A DNA stretch of 64,000 bases from Apiotrichum sp. Y4204. Taxonomy: Eukaryota > Basidiomycota > Tremellomycetes > Trichosporonales > Trichosporonaceae. The position numbers and the translations under genes were made by a program. The stretch covers positions 372,001-436,000 of the forward strand of contig JAMYHL010000018.1 of NCBI GenBank assembly GCA_025531455.1, read 5' to 3'. Of this stretch, positions 1 through 10,995 are shown in pieces (positions within the stretch are counted from its first letter, which is position 1; the number at the start of each line of letters is the position of its first letter). The notes beneath the pieces are model-generated. The model made no database searches. It was not told the DNA's origin and saw only the letters and a list, made by a program, of their open reading frames with translations.

Positions 1-1
1 G

Positions 2-519
2 CACCGTGAACCGCGCACCAAGCCGCCTCTGCGCGATGGCAAGCGCGTGCTCGAGTGCCTGCAGAAGTCGCTGCGTATCGCGACAGGGTGCATCGACGAG
101 CTCACCTCAGTGCAGCTCTACGTCGACGCGCTCGACCGCTACATTTACTACTTTGAGCAGGGCGTCGAGGCCGTGACGCCGAAATACATCAACTCGCTTG
201 TCGAGCTCATCACGAGCAACATTGACGCCGTCCACTCGACCGACGTGCACCCGTCGTCGGCCAGCCCGCCTGGCTTGGTCGACGGTGTTAACACGCCGGA
301 AATGATTGTTGACGTGAGTTAAATCTGAACCCAACTCGTTTCTGACAACAGCACTTCAAGAACACATTGCGATACATCCTGAGCAAACAGCGACAGCACG
401 CGGAGCGGGATCGCGACGGCGAGGAGGAGGACGGGGATGACGACGACGACCGCGGCAAGCCGGTGGACTGGGCGGCAGTTGACGTCGTGGGAGGGTCCCT
501 CAAGATGGGCCTCAACTAG
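2..519 (+). CDS. VPS35: VPS35 retromer subunit, C-terminal end (5' partial)
   Basis: Vps35 is the scaffold of the retromer coat that returns cargo from endosomes to the Golgi. Only the last 159 codons are present; the reading frame is open from base 2, so the gene starts upstream of the window. Exons are 2-313 and 352-519, joined across a 38-nt intron (GTGAGT donor, ACAG acceptor) so that ...IVD continues into HFKNTLRYIL. The helical-solenoid ending of the family is recognisable: LQKSLRIA, then DALDRYIYYFE, then VTPKYINSLVELI. After HFKNTLRYIL comes an acidic tail (EEEDGDDDDD) ending in MGLN before the TAG. Its 3' end converges on the AVO2-like gene about 100 bp away. The family call is firm; the N-terminal cargo- and Vps26-binding part cannot be judged. 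Confidence 0.9.
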
Positions 520-620
520 TAGCAGTAGCGCAGCACCTTTTTTCGCGCGACTTCCATGAGGGGTATTCTGGATAGTGTCTTGTATAGAACATGCAATTTA
601 CATTACGGTTTACAGTAGTA

Positions 621-2096
621 TTACAACGCATGCGACATCTGCGAGCCCGTGGCCTGCATGGGGTGACCGCTGAATGTGGTGCTGGTGGGGCTGTAGTCAT
701 AGTCGTAATCGACGGGACTGCGGCGCGGCGAGCCTCCTCTCGCGATGCGGGGCGTGGGAGAGTCGGGCGTCGATATGTAGGCCCCAGGCCGAGGCGTCAT
801 GTTGTTTGAGCTTCCGAAGCGCCGCGCATTGGGGGTAGGTGATCCTGCCCGCGACGAGTCAGCAGCGTACGCGACGCCGCGCTCAGCTGCGCGCCTCTCG
901 TTCCTTGCCAATGCAGCCGCCGCCGCCGCCTTGGCAACCGACGGAGGGAGAGGGGGAAGGGGGGGCTCAGGGTCGCGCCTGTTATTCGAGTGTGAGGACG
1001 AGTGGGCGGAAACTGCGCTCGCGGATGTGCTGGCACTCCCGGAGCGGAGGCGGTTTCCATAGGCGCGCGCGTCCTCACGCAGCTGTTCGCGCTCGTACGC
1101 CTCGGCAAGTTCGCTCGCCCTCCGTTCCCTCTCCCATCGTTCGCGTTCCGCCCGCTCGCGCTCCTTCTGCATCGCGCGCTCCTCCTTGCGCCGTGTCTTC
1201 CGTTCCTCATGTACCTCGCGCGCGATGGCGTCGAGCGCCGTGCGCACATGGTGCGAGTACGCAAAGTCTGGCGCAGTGAATCCCTCAAAGTTGCGTAATG
1301 TGACCTGCGCGCCGCGCTCAAGAAGCACACGAATGCTCTCGGTGTGCCCGAACGCCGAGGCGTAGTGCAGCGGCGTGTTGCCCTGTAGGTCTGCGAGGCT
1401 GACGTCTGCGCCGAGGTCGCACATCTGGTTGATAAACGCGGCGTTGTTCGCTTCAGCAGCGACGTGCAGCGCCGTCTTGCCTGAAGAATTGGACCAGTCG
1501 ACGAGGAAGGGAAAGAGCGTGTAGTATACCTCTGTCATGCGCGCGCACGCCTTTATCAGCTCGGTGGGGGTTTTGTTCGGTGGCCTCGGGGGAAAGTCGG
1601 GGGAGGACATGAGGAGGTGTGCGTGGGGAGAGGTGGCGAGCGGCGCGGTGCATGCCGCCAGGAGGTGGAAGATAGTGTTGTGCGCTGCGTCCTGGTGTAA
1701 GTGGAGACAGTATATTATACCCACATGTGACAGCTCCTGGTCGTCGTGGCCGTAGTCCAGCAACAGCCACTCAAACACCTCGACGTTGCACTCAAGCGCC
1801 GCCCACGCCAGGCTCGTGAGCCGTATGCGGTCCGTATTCCGCAGATCCATCTTGTGCTGCAGGCGCGCGAGAAGCGGGACATTGTTGTCTGATGTCAGTA
1901 TATCAGCAAACGACAGAGAGTAGACAGCGAGGACGGGATGTCAGATGTCAGTGGCTTCGGTGATGACCGCTTCCCTCGGAAATGTCTCGTACTCACCGCG
2001 CACAGCTTGTCGGACACGAATCGCGGGCTTGCGCACGACATGCAGCCGCGACGCCGCTGGTGCCGGCGCGAGGCAGAGCGGAGGAAGCGTCGCCAT
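621..2096 (-). CDS. AVO2: AVO2-like ankyrin-repeat protein, TORC2 subunit candidate
   Basis: Two exons: 1997-2096 (start codon at 2094-2096) and 621-1888, giving 455 residues. The 108-nt intron has a GTGAGT donor and splits the codon at the ...RQAVR/DNNVPLL junction. The N-terminal half holds about four ankyrin repeats: VRQAVRDNNVPLLARL, then LLLDYGHDDQEL, then SGKTALHVAAEANNA, then GNTPLHYASAFGH. The order and spacing resemble yeast Avo2, a plasma-membrane TORC2 component, including the GHD..EL element. After the repeats come a charged, probably coiled helix rich in Arg and Glu (about residues 260-310) and a disordered Ser/Pro tail. Ankyrin repeats are widespread, so the assignment rests on overall architecture. 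A generic ankyrin scaffold is the alternative. It is divergent from PEX13 across a 426-bp spacer. Confidence 0.72.
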
Positions 2097-2522
2097 GGCC
2101 GGGGGTTGTGGTGGCGAGGTTGGTGGTGATGATGATGGAAGTGGTTAGTAGTCCGGGCTTAAGCGGCCGAGCTCAGCCACGCTGCCCAGGCCGAGTTGCA
2201 GCCAGACAGCCAGGGTGGCCACTCCGCAAACCCCACAATCCACCCCACAGAGCAGTCCCCCCTCGGCCACGCAGGGCCCGCTTTTTTCCTCCGCTCAACT
2301 GGGTATCCGCACAAATGCACCGGCAATTAAACCACGCCGCAAACGGGCTGCTGACTTTGATTCTCCTCTCCTGCTTCCTGCTCCCCACCACTGTACCTCC
2401 CATCGCCATCGTGCACATTTCTCAACCACTCACACCACAACCACCCACTCATCCACACTCATTCTCCCTCTTTCTCTCCCCCACCCTCACCACCACCCCC
2501 CGGCCCTGCTACGTGCAGTCCC
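2097..2522. other. Divergent AVO2-like/PEX13 promoter region
   Basis: This 426-bp spacer separates two divergent start codons and should hold both promoters. The right half (about 2360-2520) is pyrimidine-rich on the + strand, with runs of CCACC and CTCTTTCTC that look like a PEX13 leader. I see no clear TATA box and no coding frame. Confidence 0.5.
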
Positions 2523-3952
2523 ATGTCCTCGCTCCCTCCCCGACCGAAACCCTGGGAGACAAAGTCGGCGGCAGAGGCCTCCACCACTCCCGCACCACAA
2601 GCCACCACCGCCGCGCTCCCCGGTCTTCCAGCACCGTCCACCGACACCGTCGCGGCCACCAGCTCGACCGTCGCGCCGCGCCTTCCCGACCGCCCTACAG
2701 GTCTTACTTCCGACAACGCACTCACTAGCACTTCCGGTACGTATTGCTGAGAATGGAGCGCGCGCGCCACCCGCGTGCCCCAGCGTCGCCGCTTGCCCAC
2801 ATTCAGATCAAACGATCGTCTTGCCGATGTCTTCGATGTTTGTACTCACACCACAGCTTACGGAAGAACAGGATACGGGTCGTCCTCCTACGGACAGTCT
2901 TCATACGGCATGACTCCCTACGGTATGGGCGGGTACTCGTCGTACTCGTCCCCGTTTAGCCGAATGGGCGGCATGGGCGGCATGGGAGGGTACGGCGGGT
3001 ATGGCAGCAGCTACGGAGGCTACGGCGGTGGATACGGCGGGTACGGTGGTATGGGAGGATACGGTGTAGGCGGCATGGGCATGCCCGGAGAGGTGCGTTG
3101 TTGCGAGCGGGCTTGACATGATTCCTTTGCTGACAACACAGGGCTACCCGCCAAATCTTACCTCATCCCTGCAGCAGTCTACGGCGCCCGCGTTCGCCGT
3201 CATTGAGTCGATCGTGACAGCTTTCACCTCGATGGCCCAGCTCGTAGAGTCGACATACATGGCAACACACTCGAGCTTCTTCGCCATGGTCGGTGTGGCC
3301 GACCAGCTCGGATCCCTCAAGACCTACCTCGGCCAGGTTCTTGGCGTGTTTTCCATCATGCGCCTGGGCCGCCGCATCATCAACTGGCTGCGGGGTAAGA
3401 AGGTCGACACCTCGGCAAGCGGATGGGCCAACGAGTGGTCGAACGGTATTCCCGGCGGCAACACCCCGCGGCCATCCGCCAAGCCCCTGCTGCTCTTCCT
3501 CCTCTCCGCTGTCGGTCTTCCTTACCTCATGAGCCGCCTTGTCAAGCTCCTGATGGCGAGCCAGCAGGCGCAGGCCGCTGCAAACGGCCAGCTCATGGAG
3601 GGCCCGAACGGCGTGATTGACCCCAACAAGCTCACCTTTGCGCGCGCGCGCTGGGAGTTCCGCCCCTCGGAGGAATGGGAGCTCGCGCTCCAGCCCGACG
3701 AGATTGTCGCCGTCCTCGAGCGCCGCGACGCTGGAACAGGCGACTCAAACGAACTCGGTTGGTGGCGCGGCCGCACGCGCGACGGGCGCATGGGATGGTT
3801 CCCTGGAAACTATGTGAGTGTCTGCGTATGCGGTGTTTGCCCCCTCAGCCGCAAAACACCTGCTGACACGCCAGGTCGAGGTCATTAAGAAGCGCGAGGC
3901 CGGAGCCATGCCCGGTACCGGACCCGTGCCGCCTCCTCCCGTTCCCGTTTAG
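2523..3952 (+). CDS. PEX13: PEX13, peroxisomal import docking protein with SH3 domain
   Basis: Pex13 is an integral peroxisomal membrane protein that docks the Pex5/Pex7 receptors and binds Pex14. Four exons (2523-2736, 2857-3092, 3142-3813, 3875-3952) encode 399 residues. The order is typical: a Pro/Ala/Ser-rich start with PPRPKPWE, then a Tyr/Gly-rich segment (about residues 72-150, repeats of GGYGGYG), then the Pex13 N domain (FAVIESIV through GQVLGVFSIMRLGRRIINWLRG). A hydrophobic segment (LLLFLLSAVGLPYLM) follows, then a C-terminal SH3 domain. The SH3 hallmarks are FARARWEF, ALQPDEIVAVL, GWWRGRTRDGRMGWFPGNYV. The last intron falls just after FPGNY. Splice phases agree at every junction. 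The tail is proline-rich (PPPPVPV). Confident call. Confidence 0.95.
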
Positions 3953-4922
3953 GGCGGACTGAGACGGGTAACGACATGTCGACTACAGTTGTCCGCAACG
4001 GCGGACAGAGACTATCAATAGGCAGCAGCCTGCGAAACGAGCATAGGACACGACACATGCCTGCATTGTTGTGACCACACATTGTGAAGAAGGTGCGATC
4101 GAGGGGCAGACAGGGCGTCAGCGCGGCGCGGCAACGACGGGATGGGATCTGGATTTATTGTAGGTGTTCTCCGCAGACGACACCACACTAGAGCTGTAAT
4201 CATACAATGTCATTGCGTACAGCACGCCCCGGGGGAGATTGTTGAGGCGAGGATTCGAGGTTGGCAAACAGCGCATCACTAACACAGACGGGCATTCGAA
4301 GTTCTATTGCCACCTTGCGTCTTCATTTTGACTGAGTCGTGTGATGTGCTGAAGAGCACGCTTGGTGCGCCATGCTGACTTGCTTGCGCTCAGTATCTGT
4401 GCCAGAGCCCAAGCCGTTCTCACAACGATTTGTTCCATGGTATCAACGGCGTGCCCAGTTCGGCCTTCTGTGTGCCTGCTAGGCCAGTTCCTGCAGCACC
4501 GTGCCCAACCTTTGCCAAGTGCTAGAGGCTTTCGGGTTGCTGACGGCCGAAATGCAGCGGATATTTGGGTGCGAAATGCTCTGCCCAGGATTGGACGTAG
4601 ATTAGCATATTCATGTAGCATGTCTCCAACGGGGTTACCACCGATTACGGAGAACTGCTCCATGCTCCATCGCATTCATCGCATGTCCGCAGTGTGGGAG
4701 AGCAACCTCCCAGCCGCATGCATATTCTGCGCCGCAGCTCGCTCGCTGTCGTCATTCTCCGGGATGGAATGCACATATAGGACGGTGGCTATTGGTCGAT
4801 GCGGCGCGACGTCATCGGCAGCCCACTACTCCGCTACTCGGGGCACTACAACAGTCGGACACCGAGCTAACAACACTGTACCACTTCCCACATCCCCATC
4901 TTCTCAAGCTTCGGCGCCGCTC
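3953..4922. other. Intergenic, promoter side of the AIFM3-like gene
   Basis: About 970 bp between PEX13 and the next gene in tandem. Open frames of up to 123 codons exist on the minus strand but lack recognisable domains and run antisense to equally open frames. No repeat or RNA gene was recognised. Confidence 0.4.
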
Positions 4923-6812
4923 ATGCCTCTCGCGCGAACTCTGCTCACCGTCTCCCCTGCCCGTTTCCTTCCCCGACTCCCCACTGTAGCCCCCCGAGCT
5001 CTCCGTCTGTATTCCACGTCCACAATGTCCAAGACGCTCGCTGTCCTCGATGCCGCCGAGCTGGCGGACGGCAAGATGAAGGCCGTCGAGTTTGACGGCG
5101 GCAAGGTCCTCCTTTCAAAGATCAACGGCGAGGTGGTGGGTACATAGGTGTGATTCACAGGAACTGATCGCAGCACGCCACGTCTGCGCACTGCACGCAT
5201 GTGAGTCCAGAGATTTTTCTCAAGATAGATGCTGATGGCAGTACGGCGCGCCGCTCGAAAGTGCGTACCTCCGATACCCTTGTGCTGATTCCCAGAGGGT
5301 GTTCTCTCCGCTGACGGCCGCATCGTCTGCCCATGGCACGGCGGTAGGTACCATCGCCATCCTTCCACTGACAGCAGCGTGTTTCGATGTGTGTACCGGC
5401 GACATCGAAGACGCACCCGGCCTTGACTCGCTGCACAAGTACAAGGCGGAGATCAAGGACGGCAAGATCCTCGTGACGGCGCCCGAGAGCGAGATCAAGT
5501 CCAAGGTCGGCCGCGTGATCCCCAAGGCGCGCAAGCCCGTCGTAACCACAGAGAAGGAGACGGTCGTGATTGTCGGCGGCGGCTCGGGCGGTATTCACAC
5601 CATCGAGAGCCTCCGCGAGCACAACTACGCCGGCGACATTGTGCTTATTTCCCAGGAGCCGTATGCGCCTATTGACCGGTACGTGGAGAGAATGTATTGT
5701 ATCTGTCGCTGACGGCCAGCACCAAGCTCTCCAAGATGCTCATCGACGACCCGAACAAGATTGAGTGGCGCAAGCCCGCCGAGCTCGAGAATGACTTTGG
5801 CGTCAAGCTCCACCTCTCGACAAAGGTCAAGAGCATCGACACGGCCGGACAGAGCGTCACCCTCGAGTCTGGCGAAAAGGTCAAGTACGACCAGCTCGTG
5901 CTCTCGCCTGGCGCCACCCCGCGCCGCCTCCCTATCCCCGGCGCGGACCTCGACGGCGTGATTACGATCCGTACGACCGAGGACATCAAGAAGATCACAT
6001 CCGCGCTCGGTCCCGACGTGGACTTGATTATCATCGGCACGTCGTTTATCGGCCTCGAGGCTGCCGGCGCGCTCGCGAAGAAGGAGCACAAGAGCCTGAC
6101 TGTCGTGGGCGTCGACGAGGTGCCGTTTGAAAAGATGCTGAGCCGCGAGCTCGGCGAGGCCATCGTCGCCAACTTTGAGTCGCAGGGCGTCAAGTTCCAC
6201 CGCGGCGTGCAGGTCGAGAAGATTGCCGGCGAGGGCGGCAAGGCCTCGGCCCTGCACGTCAAGGGCATGGACCCGCTGCCCGCCACCATCGTGATTATGG
6301 GTACGGGTGTCGCGCCCGCGACGTCGTTCCTCAAGGAATCGTTTACGCTCGAGAAGGACGGCGGCATCAAGGTCGACGACTGCCTCCGCGTCCCCGGTTC
6401 CAAGAACGTGTTTGCCATTGGCGACATTGCGCACTACCCCCAGTTCCCGGAGGGCCACTCGCGCCGCGTCGAGCACTGGAACGTCGCGGGTAACCACGGT
6501 CGCCATGTTGCTCAGACCATTGCCGGAACTCCCGCGCCATACCGCCGCGTACCCATCTTCTGGTCGTCGGTCGGCAAGGGCCTGCGCTACGTCGGCACCG
6601 GCGCCGAGTTCACCGAATCGTATCTCGACGGCAGCGCCCAGGACCTCAAGTTTGTGCTCTACCAGGCGGACAAGAGCGGCAAGATTACCACTGTTGCGTC
6701 CATGGGCCGCGACCCCTACGTCTCCAAGGCCTCGGAACTCCTGCGCCTCGGCAAGATGCCGACGCTGGATAAGATCAAGGCCGGCACGAATATCCTCGAG
6801 ATCGAGTGCTAG
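4923..6812 (+). CDS. AIFM3-like Rieske/FAD-dependent oxidoreductase
   Basis: Six exons (4923-5135, 5174-5200, 5242-5260, 5296-5343, 5378-5678, 5720-6812) encode 566 residues. The N-terminus (PLARTLL...PRLPTVAPRALRLYSTST) looks like a mitochondrial targeting peptide; a second Met lies just after it at 5025. A Rieske domain follows, with the two cluster-binding boxes C78-T-H80 and C98-P-W-H101. It continues with TGDIEDAPGLDSLHKY, as in animal AIFM3/AIFL. The remainder is a pyridine-nucleotide disulphide-type reductase. FAD site: VVIVGGGSGGIHT. NADH site: LIIIGTSFIGLEAAG. ATG motif: VLSPGATPRRLP. Second FAD motif: VFAIGDIA. A Rieske-type electron-transfer role is inferred from the domains; the substrate is unknown. 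The Rieske part depends on three very small exons, but both metal-binding boxes are restored exactly in frame. Confidence 0.9.
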
Positions 6813-7024
6813 ATGGAAGTGATTGAAGAAGATATGCAAGATTGTGTTTAACTCCTGGCATTAGTGCTGTGGTCCGGCCGCATGTGACAGGTGCAGCCTC
6901 TGTGTCTCCCAAAGCATGCAGACCACGGTGCAGCCCAGTGTGATGATATCTCGAGGTCGATCAAAGGTATCTCTTGTACATCTAAGACTGCTACTGCTGT
7001 ACTGTAATTACTCTCCCACCGCTC
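6813..7024. other. Convergent 3' ends
   Basis: About 210 bp between two convergent stop codons. Presumably holds both 3' UTRs; nothing else seen. Confidence 0.5.
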
Positions 7025-9846
7025 TCACAGTTCGGCGGGCGTTCCCTGCTCCTCCTCCATTGCGCGCTTCTCACGGTCCATCCGATTCTGGAGATCGAAG
7101 ATGCTTTGCTCCGTGCGCTCAATCTGCCTCTGAAGCTGGTCGCCCCGCTCGGGAAACGACTCTTGAAGACGCATCCAGCGGTCGATGCGGTCAAAGAGCG
7201 CTGTAAGCTGCGTCTCGAGTTGGGCAATCCGCTCCTCGGCAGTGGCGGGTGGCTGGGGTGAGCCGGCCGATAACGACGGGCTGTTGCTCCCACGCTCGAA
7301 CATGGACCTCGTGGGCGACTGGCGGAGTGCATCGACGGCGGGTATGGGAGCCTGCGGCAAGACAGGCGCTTGACCCACCAGCGGCGAGGTGGTCGTCGGC
7401 GCGTAGGGAATGCCGCTCGGTACAGTTTGTCCCAAGGGTCCAAGGCTGTTGATCCCCAATCCTAATGACGATGGCGGTGGCACCGGCTGAGCTGCGTCCG
7501 CCATCGCCTGGGAGACGGCTCTCTCAACGGCATCGTCTATCCAAGGTGGGGTAGACACTGCTGATGATGGACCGGCACGGCCAGGGACCCAGTGTGAGGA
7601 AGGGAAGCCCATCGAAGCGACTGGCTCCATAGAAGCTCCCACACCTGAGAAAGGATCGACTGCTGAAGGATCCAAAGGAATGGCTGTGGGAGGGTCTGTC
7701 GCGGATGAAGGTAATGTGGACTCCGAAGGCAACATAGAGTCCAAGTGGGACTCGGCTGCCATCCCGCTCGCAGGTGAGGCAGACCTATGATGCTCACGCG
7801 CGTCCGACGTATTCGGCACTGATGTTGCAGCCTCTGTTATTCCACTGCTTTCCCCCATACCCGAATTTGGCTCTGCTGGTGGCTGGATCGGTGTCGATGC
7901 TGCAGGTAGTGGAGGAGATTGCACAGGCACATCTGCGTCTGGAGCGCGCAAACGCCAGGCAGGACGCGCGTTCGCAATCGGATGCCAGTCGATGCGCAAT
8001 CCCGTGGGCGTGATCAGATGCGCCACCGCGGTGGCCGGCGTGCGGAACCGACCGATTTGGGATGCGATCCACTGATCGAATGCTTCGCCGCTGCGAGACA
8101 CCTGGAATTGTGAAGGGAACGGCACGACGATTGCACCAGGAGCCGAGAGGTCGAGGTCGGAATTGATCGTGACGGAAGGTCGTCTTCGAGGGGGTGCCGG
8201 TGCATCGGATGCAGGTGGGGAGGGGCTATCGTCGATGACAATTGCCTCGGGCGTCTTCTTGCGTGGACCAGGGATGATCTCGATTATGTCGTCGTCCGAG
8301 TCGTCATCAAGGGGACGAGGAGTGTTGATCAAGACCCAGTCCAAGCCTAACCCATCCTGACGCCACTTTGTGGCAATCACTTTCTTCCCCTTGGCTTCCA
8401 ACTCTCTCCGGAGACGCTTCACAAAGGCGTTCCTGATTATGTTGCGATCCTTCTTGGCCTTCGGGCGAGGAACATCTTGCGCAAGCTCCCAGCACTTAGC
8501 AGGAAGCTCTTCAGGTCTACAGTCAGACTAACAGCGGGAAATCAACGTACTTGAGCCACATTACCCCTTCCTGGCGGGAACGAGAGGGCGGCGGTGGTGA
8601 CGATCTTGGTGGAGTGGAAGATTCCATGAGATGAAGGGGCTTAATGTCCTCCGGCTCTTGCGGTGTTGAGGGTATATGAGCGGGTGCGATTTGCGGCGTG
8701 GGGGCGAGTTGAGAAGTGGAGTCGTGAGCAGGTTCAGGGCTAGTGCTGGACGTCGCCCATGTTGGAGCGCGTGCAGCTGTTGATGGACCAGCGCTGTAAG
8801 GTATGGGGTCTTGTGAATGCAAAGTGGATTGATGATGCAATGCGAAATCATGCGGGTGCGTTGGGGGCATCAGAGGCGGAGACCCGGGGGTCGGCGGTGG
8901 TTGAGGTAATGGGTCATTCTTGCGTGGGTTGTGATTCTTAGGCTTGAATTTCGGAGGAGCTGGTGCTGGCACTGATGGAGCGGGAGGCGATTGCACAACT
9001 GGCGAAGGAGGAGGGACAGGATCATCCTCCCTGATGTTCCGATTTCGTGGTTTGAACTTGGGTGGACGAGCCGGCGGTGGTTCCTCCAACAATGGGGATG
9101 TTTGTTTTCGCTTGTTCCGCTCAGACGAGGACGGACCTGGGACATCCAGTGCTGCAGATGGAACGCGCGACCTTGAAGAGCCATGGGTCTCCGAGTTGGG
9201 AAGGCCACGAAGTCGCAGCGCACCTTTGGGGGAGGACACCATCTCAATATCCGACGAGGGTTCTGGTTGGAGCATCGTTGCGGGTTGAGATGGCGAGTAA
9301 CTGGGGTTGGTTGATGAAGGAGATCATGACCCACCGGAAGTTGTGAAACGGGGGCGAAGCCGGTGGAGAGGGACTTCGCTGAAGAAGGGATTGAAGTGAT
9401 GGAAGACTTGACTTGCGACTTGGCTCGCCTGTGTCTTGATCCCCTTGCCGTGCGCGTTGACGGGAAGTGCCTTGAGATGAGTCGCTTCTCCTCTCTTTGT
9501 CTTTCCGTTTGCCCTTGTCGTTTCGTGGTGATGGTGGTCGATGTCCTCCACGTCCGGATTTTCCGCTTCCTCTCCCACCACTGCTCCCTGGGCCGCCTCC
9601 TCTTCCACCCCTGGGTCGTCCCTCGTCCCTCACGGCGCCGACTCTTGGAGGAAGGCCATGGTTGCGATCGCCGCGACCTGCATAGCCTCCCCCTCTTCCC
9701 CATCCTCCTCTTGTCTTCTTCCTTCCTAATGTCCCAACTTGTGGTGGACCAAAATCGGCTACCCGCTTGAGTTTGCCTCTTGCTATGACGGCCCCATCTT
9801 CAGGCTGTATCGGGGCCTTTGTTCCTCCTTTCCCGTGTCCGCTCAT
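7025..9846 (-). CDS. Unrecognised 917-aa protein: RGG box, tandem KFKP repeat, C-terminal coiled coil
   Basis: Three exons: 9335-9846 (start codon 9844-9846), 8551-9300 and 7025-8516. Both introns are 34 nt (GTGGGT...CCCCAG and GTACGT...TGTAG) and the phases match. I do not recognise the family. Residues about 30-120 are Gly/Arg-rich with RGG-type motifs (RGGWGRGGGYAGRG). A 36-residue unit repeats twice near residues 252 and 288 (KFKPRNRN...DDPVPPP and KFKPKNHN...NDPLPQPPP). A better-conserved-looking basic block follows (WLKPEELP, then KKDRNIIRNAFVKRLRRELEAKGKKV, about residues 415-470). Next is an acidic hydrophobic patch DDDIIEIIPG, which resembles a SUMO-interacting motif. The last ~75 residues form a likely coiled coil (RIAQLETQLTALFDRIDRW...). 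The features suggest a nuclear or RNA/DNA-binding protein; that is inference. Confidence 0.75.
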
Positions 9847-10995
9847 GGCTGGGATCGCACGGATAGGCCAAGGACGAGCGTGGAGAGGGCGGAGAGGAGC
9901 CGAGATTGAGGATGGCGAGTGCCCCAGAACGGATTGATTTGTGTTATCTTCGTGTCTTTGTGTTGTTGTTGTTGAGAGACTGTGGTGCGAGAGCAGAGAC
10001 AAGATTGGCACCCCACACGGTACCACGGGTCCAGAACCGCGACAGCGGTGGTGGCAACGGCGGCAATTTCAAGTTGATTTTTGACTGCATTGATTGATAT
10101 TGCGCGTGTGATTGCAGGCAGAGAGCAAAGGGAGATGGTGGCAAAAAAGCGTAATGGCCCTTCAATGCTAGGACTGCAGCAAAAAATGACGTTTACTTTT
10201 AATCCTGATAGCATCTGTCGGTCGCGTGAGCTGCACGCTAGCTGCAGTGTAATCACGTGATCATGTGATAATGATCTCTGATTGCTGAATGTCGTCGATG
10301 GGCTCGGCCGATCCTGGAACAACAAAAGAACATGGTTTGTCGTTTTCTGCACTCAGATCCAGTTTTCCACTCATTCTCCTAACTGGAATGCCGGATCGGA
10401 ATGACAATAAGACTACAGCTGAGCTCGCGTGAGCGTGTCGGAATCGTAATAGACGGTGTTCTCGGCTCGTTGTCCGCGTAGGCAGGGTATTAGTGGCCAC
10501 CCATCCCTTCATTCCCACGACAAAGCGTGACGCCACCGACCTGGCCTCATGCAACCAGTCCGATTTTCCGCGCTCCGGATTCGAGAACTGTCACTTGGTG
10601 GTTCGCGATGGTAATTTAAGGAACATGGCTTGACCACGGTGACGGCGTTGGTGCACAGCATCAGCACAACTCTTTGAGTAAGCTGGCCGCCGCGAGGCAT
10701 TTGTGGCGTTCAGAAGTGTGTGTATGTGTGTAAGAGAGGTCCGTGACCTACCGTGTGGGTGTGTGGGTGGGATCCGTCAGTCTTTTGCTGCTCATGACAT
10801 TTACCGTTCTCTTTGTCCTTAACTGAACATCCCCAATGACCGGTTCCCATCCGCCCTCTTCGCCATTCCTTGCCGCGAGGATGCCATCGTCGACAGACTC
10901 ATCTTAACTGTACTCTTTCATTCTCTACTGACTCGTGCCACTTGCAGCTACTCAAACAGGACCGACTTGGAACGATACTCTCAAGGACCTCCAGG
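9847..10995. other. Divergent promoter region
   Basis: About 1.15 kb between divergent start codons. Open frames are short and show no domain features. The segment 10860-10995 is pyrimidine-rich and probably the leader of the small secreted protein gene. No TATA box stands out. Confidence 0.4.

Noticed and set aside
4304..4675. 123-codon open frame on the minus strand between PEX13 and the AIFM3-like gene
   Set aside because: The opposite strand is equally open and the product has no recognisable feature.
5625..6839. 404-codon frame antisense to the AIFM3-like gene
   Set aside because: Antisense shadow of a strongly supported reductase sequence.
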